From NCBI GenBank assembly GCA_003599145.1, contig QZIT01000005.1:384330-448329 (forward strand): a stretch of 64,000 nt of DNA, in the 5' to 3' direction. Under the pieces are notes generated by a model, which ran no database searches, was not told where the DNA came from, and worked only from the letters and a program-made list of their open reading frames with translations. Within the stretch, counting starts at the first letter, position 1. Each line of letters starts with the position of its first letter. This document shows positions 24,901-33,900 of the stretch, piece after piece. This DNA comes from Candidatus Woesearchaeota archaeon. GTDB taxonomy: Archaea > Nanobdellota > Nanobdellia > Woesearchaeales > UBA9642. The translations under genes were made by a program, and so were the position numbers.

Positions 24901-27900
24901 CTCAGGATACGGAAATAATGGAACGCTTAATGGAACGACCATTTACACTATGGGAAAAATAGGGGGAGGATATCATTTTAATAAGTCGCGATCAAACTAT
25001 ATCAATGTAACGAAAGCCTCTTTGTTGCTGGTTGAAAACTTCACCATGACGTTTTGGTATTATATAGATGAAACGGTATCAATAACCCACACCCCTTATT
25101 TTGTAAATAAAGGAACAGGCACACTGGGAATAAGAATTGGAAGTGTAAACGGCCTTCCAGGAATGCGCACAGAACTCGATGCAGAAGACCTCGAGGGCTC
25201 GATATCATCAACAGTAAACAATATGTGGTATATGTACGCACTAGCCTGCAATGCAACAAGCTGTTCTACATATATCAATGGAACATTTGACGTGCAAAGC
25301 GCAGGAAAGCCGACCAATTTACAGACCTATGATTTAACCATAGGAGTCGGCGCAACATCAGCAGTTAATAGATTAAACGGAACAATGGACGAATTCAAAA
25401 TCTTCAACAGAACATTAACAGCAGACCAGATACTGCAGATTTACAATGATGAACTCAACAACAGGACTAATAGAACTATTGTCATGAATGAAACATTCCC
25501 TTCAGACAACTGGACCTGTGAAATAACGCCTAATGATAAGTCAGGTGATGGCATTACAAGAAATGTCTCTACCGTAATACAAGTAAACACAACACCAACG
25601 CACACAACACCAACGCTTTCAACAAGCGTTCCAACGTTTAGTGCAAACTTTACCTGCTATAATCAGTCAACAACAGCCTATGATGGAAAAACTGCAAGCA
25701 ACGTCTACAACTGGCTGGTTGATAATGTCTCTATAACGGTATTGAATTTGCCGCTGGATCACAACATAAGCTCAACAGCCTCTGGCGCACTGAAGGATTA
25801 TTCTGGTTACAACAACAATGGAACACTGGCAGGCACAGCCCCTGTCTGGGCAAGCAATGGAAAGGTTGGAGGGGGATATAATTTCAGTGGCGATAGAATA
25901 ACCGTAACCGACCATACAAGTTTAGACACCACAACAGCGTTCACTGTTGAAGTATGGGCATTTCCATCAACCGTGAGTAGTCCGCATGATATTATAGGAA
26001 AATATGCGTGGAGCGATGGACAAGGATTGTTTCAAGTAAGACAATTCAATGCAGAGTTACGTGCATATCTTATTGAAGGCACGACGATTCAAATCGTAAA
26101 CGCGACAAGCTTCTTCACTATCAATACTTGGCATCACATTGTCGTTGTTTATAATAGTTCAAATATCACCATATATAAAAATGGAGTATGGGCTGCAAAT
26201 TACGATCCAACACTTTCTTTTCTACCAACCAACACAAACGTAGTCATAGGCGCAGCAGCAGATACAGGAACTGCAAACTATTTCTCTGGCGTCATTGACC
26301 ATGTAAAAATCTACAACAGAAGTCTTTCCGGAAATCAAATAGCGCAGTTATATGCAGAAACTTCTGCAGGAAAAACAGACAACAGCACTATTACTGATTT
26401 GGAAACCGTTGATTCAGGAACGCATGAATGGGTTTGCGAAGTTACGCCTTTAGATTACCAAAGAGCAGGAATGACTAAAAACGTTACTGCAACGACTTCT
26501 CCAGATACCACTGCACCAACCTGCAGCATTTCGGTGATAGACGAAACCAGTAATTTTGCATTTGTTTCAGGAAACCGTGTCTATTACACAAACAAGAGCA
26601 GTGGCAGCTTTACGGTAACCGTGAGCGCTTCAGACGCGCAAAGTTCTATTGATACCGTAACCTTCCCTTCAACCGTTGATAACGGAGGAGGGGATAGAGA
26701 TGCAGCTTACAGCTGGCAGTATAACTGGACAACGGCAGACAATGCAAATTATACCAATGCAAATATCACGGTTAATGACAGCAATGGAAATGTGGGAAGC
26801 TGTTTGTTCAATGTAACGTTTGATTACGTCGCGCCTTCAGGAGGCTCTATCAATTACAGCAATAGCGTTATTAATTTTAAATCGCACCTCATTAATGTCA
26901 GTGTAGGACTGGACGATTTATCTGGCATTTCAGAAGGAAACGCAACTGCGTGGATTTACAGGCAAAATGCAAGCTACAGCCAGTCGACATTTACCTGTGG
27001 AAGCTACGGAGCGTTTGAAAGAATAAGCGATAACACAACGACAAAATCCCAAGTGAACGACTCAACACTAACCTATTTTTATTGCTATAAATACATCTAT
27101 ACCGTTACTGATAACGTCAATAACAGCGTGAACTATACATCATCTAACGTCGTTGTTGTTGACCCTTGCAGCAGGACAACAGGCGACTGGTTTGTCAACG
27201 AAACGTTAGTCTGTGAAAACAGGACAGGCAGCAATAAAATAAGCATTCCAAGCAATACACTGACTGTTGGAATCAACGGAACATTATCATTTATGAACGT
27301 CCATTTTGAAATCAATCACACCATTATCAAAGGAAACTTTACCTACAAACACTCTAAGAACGACGTGAGCAGCACTGCTTCACAGATGTGGGCATATGGA
27401 GATACTAATATAACAGGAAAATTGGTTCTTGAAAACGTGAGCATGTACAATAACGACTTCAACCAGAATTACGGCATTACCGTCAATGGAACCATGATCA
27501 TCAATAGCTCCTCGAACGTAACAACCTATGACGGAGACTCAACGCAATTTATTTTCCAAGTCTACAATGGAAGCACGTTTATCGCAAAAGACAGTGCATT
27601 GTCCTATATGGGAAAAAGTCCTGCAGGATTGTGGATTAATGCATCAAGCCAATTAATCAACAACACCATCAATGAGGAGCTCACAACAGGATCAAACTAT
27701 GTACAGATATATTCGAAACATAACATCATCGAAAATAACACGTTTTACGGCTCAAACAATGCACAGCTCCTCCTTCAGTTGAATTTTGTATCAAACACAA
27801 CGCTCAAAAACAACACACTCCAGTCAAAAATAGGATCAGATATGGTTTCGCTGACAAATTCTGAAAACAACACCATAACGGGAAATTTATTTTGGAATAA

Positions 27901-30900
27901 GCATTTCAATTCATTCAATAACGAAGAGCTTGCACTCTCGATTGCATCATCCAGTTCAGGAAACAACATAACGAACAACAAATTCTATGGAGGAGGCCTG
28001 GGAATTGCCGTTCAAGGAACCAATATGCGAATAGTGAACAATACTTTTGTGAACGTATCAAGCGACAGCGATACAGCAGAATATGGCTATGGAGCAGTAT
28101 ACGGCAACAGCGGTTCCTTGGTTTTGGAGAATAACACCGTCAATAGCAGCTATAGAGGATTTTTGATTATGCTGAACAATACCAAAGTGATAAGCAACAA
28201 TTTTTTTAACATCAGCAATGTCGCCATATTTGTAAGCAGCGTTAATAATACCAATATCACCAACAATTTATTGGAAAACAACAGCAACGGTATATTCGTC
28301 TACAATGCATCATTCACGTTTGTTGAAAACAACACCTTAAAGAATAACACCATAGCAGGCATCAATGTCAGCGACACAACCGCAGTAAACATCATCCAAA
28401 AGAACATCATTACCAAGACAACGCATGCAATCCACTTGAAGCAGGCAAATCACACCAATATCACCAACAACACCCTAGAAAACAACACACAAGGCATCGT
28501 TATTCTAGGATATACGAATTTCACCAGCATTCTTTATAACACCATTCTCAATAACACCAAGGCAGGCATCAATATTTCAGTCAACGCAACCAATAACACG
28601 ATTCAGTATAACAATATTCACAACAACAGCGATGCCAATGTTGTCTATGCGTTTGCAAACACACAGTCTTTAAATGTTTCTGCACTGTATCAGTGGTGGG
28701 GAACAACCAATGAAACAATCATCGAACAGTATTTGCTTCATTCTGTTGACAGTTCTAGCTATGGAACGATTTCTTACTGCCCCTATTTGATATCTGCCTA
28801 TCCTGATGGCGCTATTGCTGAAGCAGAAACGTCCCAATGCATGTGCACTGCAGCATTCAGTTATCGAGGAGGAAACGTGTACTTCAACGCAACTGCTTTT
28901 GAAGCTCAATCGCAGATTAATGCATCCTGCTGCGGCAATCAGTATGCGGAAAATATTTTTTCAAGAGTTTGTATAAGTGGCTGCACTTCATCATCTTCAG
29001 ATATTGCATGTTGTGATGCATTAAACAATGAGATAACTCCTTACACTTCTCAAGGAACAGTTTTAATCTATCATTTCAGCGAGGGAACAGGAACAACAAC
29101 TGCAGACAATTCTGGCTATAATAATACAGGAACCATAACCAAAGGATTATGGAACGAAGGAAAGTTTGGCAGTGGATTAAATGTAAGCAACAATAGTTAT
29201 GTAACGCGTGCAGATGCTGGAAGTTACGGATTGAATATTACGAATTCCATAACCTTAGAAGCATGGGTAAAACTAGACAAATTGCCAACAGCAGCATCTT
29301 ACTTTGCAGTCATTGATAAGAAATCAGGAACTGCAGGATATAGTTTAGATATTACTAACGAGACGTACAATTACAGCGCAAGAATTTATCTGCTCAATAC
29401 AGGAACCAGCATCAAGGTCAACAGCACTACAAACGTAACAACAGGAACATGGTATTATCTTGCGGGAGTCTTTAACGGAACAGTTACAAGGCTCTATGTC
29501 AACGGAGTTCTGGAAAGCGAAATGAACCAGACAGCAACGATAGGAACAACAACGAACAGTTTAAGAATAGCAGCAGATGCAACGCCTGCAAATTATTTTA
29601 ATGGAACTGTTGATGAAGTAAGAATCAGCAATTATGCAAAGTCTGAACGGGAAATTAGCGATGAATACAGAAGAAGAAATCAATTATTGGTTTGTCATTT
29701 CAATAATGGAACAGGCACCACAATTAATCTTCCTGCAAACACAACGTATAATGGAGATGGAACCTATACGACAACCTATCAGCCAGGTCCTGATGACGGA
29801 AAAGACAACTATCTTTGGGCTGCATTTACTGACACAAATTATGGCACAAGTTCATCTTTGCTAGTCTATAAAAATTTTGATTCGAACGCATTAGTGGAAT
29901 TTAACATAACAGACATCATGAACATCAATAGCTCTATATCAGTTGTTAACGCAACATTCTTCGTTTATAAATTTGATAGTAATAGCGGAAGCAGAAATTC
30001 AAAAGTATGGCGTATTGCAAAAAACTGGAGTGAAGCAACGAGCAGCTGGACTAATGCCAGCGCAGGAGATCCTTGGTCTACTGCAGGAGGAGACATGGGA
30101 AGTGCCGAATACGACAGCATATCAAGCACTGCTCCTGTATGGGATCCGTTTAATGTTACCAATCTAACAAAGGAGTGGATTAATGGAACCTATGCAAACT
30201 ATGGATTTTTGATAAAGGGAGGGGGTTTGACTACTGATGATCAAACGTTCTATAGTTCAGACTATCCCACTGATGCAACACTCAGACCTAAACTTACCAT
30301 AACCTATACTTTAAATAATGCCAACATTTCTTGTGAAGATGGAGAGATGCCTACTGTTTCAGTTTTCTTGAATCAGTCTGGAAAAATTAAGGAAGGCGTT
30401 TTGTTTAATATATCTTCCATGCATCGACTTAAATTCAACACCACCAACAACTACAACAACACCGTAGGAACAGTCATGTTCTGGATAAAGCCATCATGGA
30501 ATGGCTATGACAACGGCCAATATTACTTGTTCGTGGCTGACAACAGCACCAGCAATTACGGAAACAGGAGAGAATTATTCAAGGCAAGCAATAACAGTTT
30601 AATTCTCAGAGTCTATAACGCAACAGGAAATGATACTAATGTGACCTATGATGTTTCAGGATGGGCTGCAAATACTTGGTATTTTGTTGCTGCGTCATGG
30701 AATCAAAGCAACATGAGTTTATATATTAATGAAACGATGGTTGCAAGTACCAATACTGCAGAAGTTCCAACCGGAACAGGAACCTATTTCTATATAGGGA
30801 ACAGAGAGAACCTGTCACAGCCTGCAAATGCCACTTTCGATGAACTTGCAATCTATCAAGATGTCTTTAGCAGTTCGGAAATGTCAGACTTCTACAGCAA

Positions 30901-33900
30901 AGCAACGAATAACGTATATGACGCTGTTTGCTATAATGGCCTTACCTGCATTGCAGGCAATACGAGCTTAATCTCTACAGCATCAGGCATAGCAAATAGA
31001 GATGACAGTCAAGTGTACTGCGAAGCAGGAAACAGCTATTCCTGCACTAATTATTCCTGGCTGAGCAATCTTGCCAGTCCAATTTGCTGTGGTGACGATA
31101 CAAGCGAAAACACCATAACAAGAACGTGTGATGGAACATCCTATTGCACAACAGATACAACAGATAGGGCGTGCTGCACATCAACAGACCAGTGTGTTTA
31201 CAACGGAGTTTGCCATGCAACCAACACACACAATTATACAGGAGCAAATACGAGCTATTGCGTTAACGGCCAATGGACTGCGCCACTGCCACCTATTATT
31301 ATAAACGCAACAGACAACACTTCAAACGGAGTTATAGGCCCTGGGCACACAGTTAACTTCAGCATATTCTGGAGCCCTCAAACCAACAACGCAAATGCAT
31401 CGATATTGATTTTAAGAAATATGTCTACAGATCAATGCAACTATGTTAACAGAAGCGCATGCATGTGTAGCCAGAATGTAACCGTAGGCGATCCAACAAT
31501 CTATCAGAATGGAAGCTGTACCTATAGCGTACAGCCAAGCGACGGCTCAAGCATCACTTGGTATCCAAGAATCTGCAACAGCAACAACCAGTGCACATCT
31601 ATTTTCATCAGTGATTATTGGTTTAATGATACTGTGAATAATAAAGCATACAGAGGAAACACGACCAATGAAACTCCTCCTAATGCATCGTTCAGCGGGT
31701 TAGAGTTTAATGAAACTGCCTATACAAATATAAACTTAAGCGATAACGTTCGTGCGTCAGTAAGCTTATCAGTCAATGAAGGAGTCATGGGCTACAATGT
31801 CATGGACTTCAGGTTTAAAATCAACGAAAACGTAAGCGACATAGGCTCTATTCAAATACACTTTGAAGGATATTCAACGGAAGGCACAGGAGGTCTTCCT
31901 CCTGGAGCAGCACCAGAAAATAGCGATGATATGAGCATCGTTTTACACAACATAACAGCAAATAATCTTACCAGCAACTTACAAACAGCTTGTTCTCAGG
32001 CAACAGGCTGCAGAAACATAGACTACCAGATGGATTATAATATAACGAGTGACTTTGACGATTTCGTGAACAGCACTAATCACTTGCGGTTTTTAGCCTA
32101 TGAATATGATGATAATTATAAACCGCCTGCGCAAACTTGTCCTTATCTGTACGTTTGGAATGGAACCGATTATCAGTTTATTTTAGATGTTGGATTTGGC
32201 ATGTTGGGAAGAGGACTTTCTGTATCTGAAACAACAAACTTTAGCGCACCGCTTCCTTATAACAGAGACTATGTTTTGATACAAGGCGCTGCCCTAGTGA
32301 ATGAAAATAACAGCTATCACTTAAAAATCAGCGAGGAATTGAATGAAATAACCTACCTGGATAGCGTTGCTGTGTATGCAATAGACCATGCAAAAGATAT
32401 TGCAGTCTATCCTGATTTCAGAACAACAGGCATTGTTTACACCGTCAATAAGACCTTGCAAGAGCCTTTAGCCTGTCAAGATGCATTAGGCATTGACTGC
32501 AGAGAAAAAATAAAATCTCTTGACGCTGCAGCATGGAATCAGACAGAAGATAATCGTTTCATCATGTTTGAACTGCCGGCAATGGACAGCGCAAAAGAGC
32601 AAAAGCTCGTGATAAGAAACAGCTATCACAGAGAAAGAGAAGATGCAGAAATAGCGTATCCATATCCTCCTGTATTAGAATTCTTGAAGAATAATGAATG
32701 GACAGCATTTGGTAACATCGATAACATCGAAGAATCCTATAATCTTCAAATTCCAAAGATGAAAACAACAGTCATTAACATTACAGGCATCAACAGCTCT
32801 GTAGTGAGAATACGGTATCCTGAAGGAGACGTATTAGGAACTGTTGATTTTATAGGTGTAGATAACACGAATCAGCAAAACATAGTCAAAACAAAATTGA
32901 CCATGAAGCGCGCAGAGTTGAAAATCAATGAGTACAGTGCAGCACACCCAGGAATTACAGGAAACTTAACGAGGCTGGGTGATGTTTTCAATCTTATCCA
33001 CAAAGCAGACGATACTTTTGTCATCATGAACAGAGGAGATTATGTCGATTTCACCTTTGATGCTCTTGAAGAGAATCAAGATACAGAAAGAGACTTCATT
33101 CTTGCAGGAGTGTCTTATTACAAACAGGACCAAAATCCTTATGGCAAAAACATTCTCCCTTTGCCTTTTGCAAACATGTCAAGTTATCCGTATAATCAAT
33201 CACTTGAACAGCATCCTAACATGAGCTTTTACCGTGAATACAACAGCAGGCCTGAAACAAGGCACAACAGTTTGTATGCAGACAGGGTAAACATCACGGT
33301 TATTTCAAGAATGGGCATCTTATCCTTAGACACAACACCTCCTGCCTGCAACATCAAAACAATACAATTTTCACGAAATTACAGTTTTTACAATATAACA
33401 GCCGGAACGTACAGCATATATTATAACAATAAAAGCTCAGGGCATTTTAATGTTTCTATAAATTCCAGCGATAATATAGGCATGAGCGCAATAACGTTAT
33501 TCCCTAACACAACAACGTGGGGAGGATATAATTATAACACCACATATACCACAGGAATAAACTGGACGTATAATTTCAGCACGGCGAACAACACTAATCA
33601 CACTGCTGCACTCGTCTATGTTTTTGACAGCGTCAACAACCAAGCAAACTGTTCCTTCAACGTATATGTCGATTACTTGCCGCCATCAGGAGGCTCTATC
33701 AATATTACAACGGCAAAGAATCAAACCATTTACACCCAGCCTGTTGGATTAAGTTTAAGTGCAGGAACAGATGATTTATCAGGCATCAACCCAAGTTATG
33801 CGGTGAAAAAAATATACAGAAGAAACGGAACGTATAGCAACCCGACAACCTGCACAGACAGCTGGTCTGCTTGGTCTGTTATCAATGAAACCACAGAGAC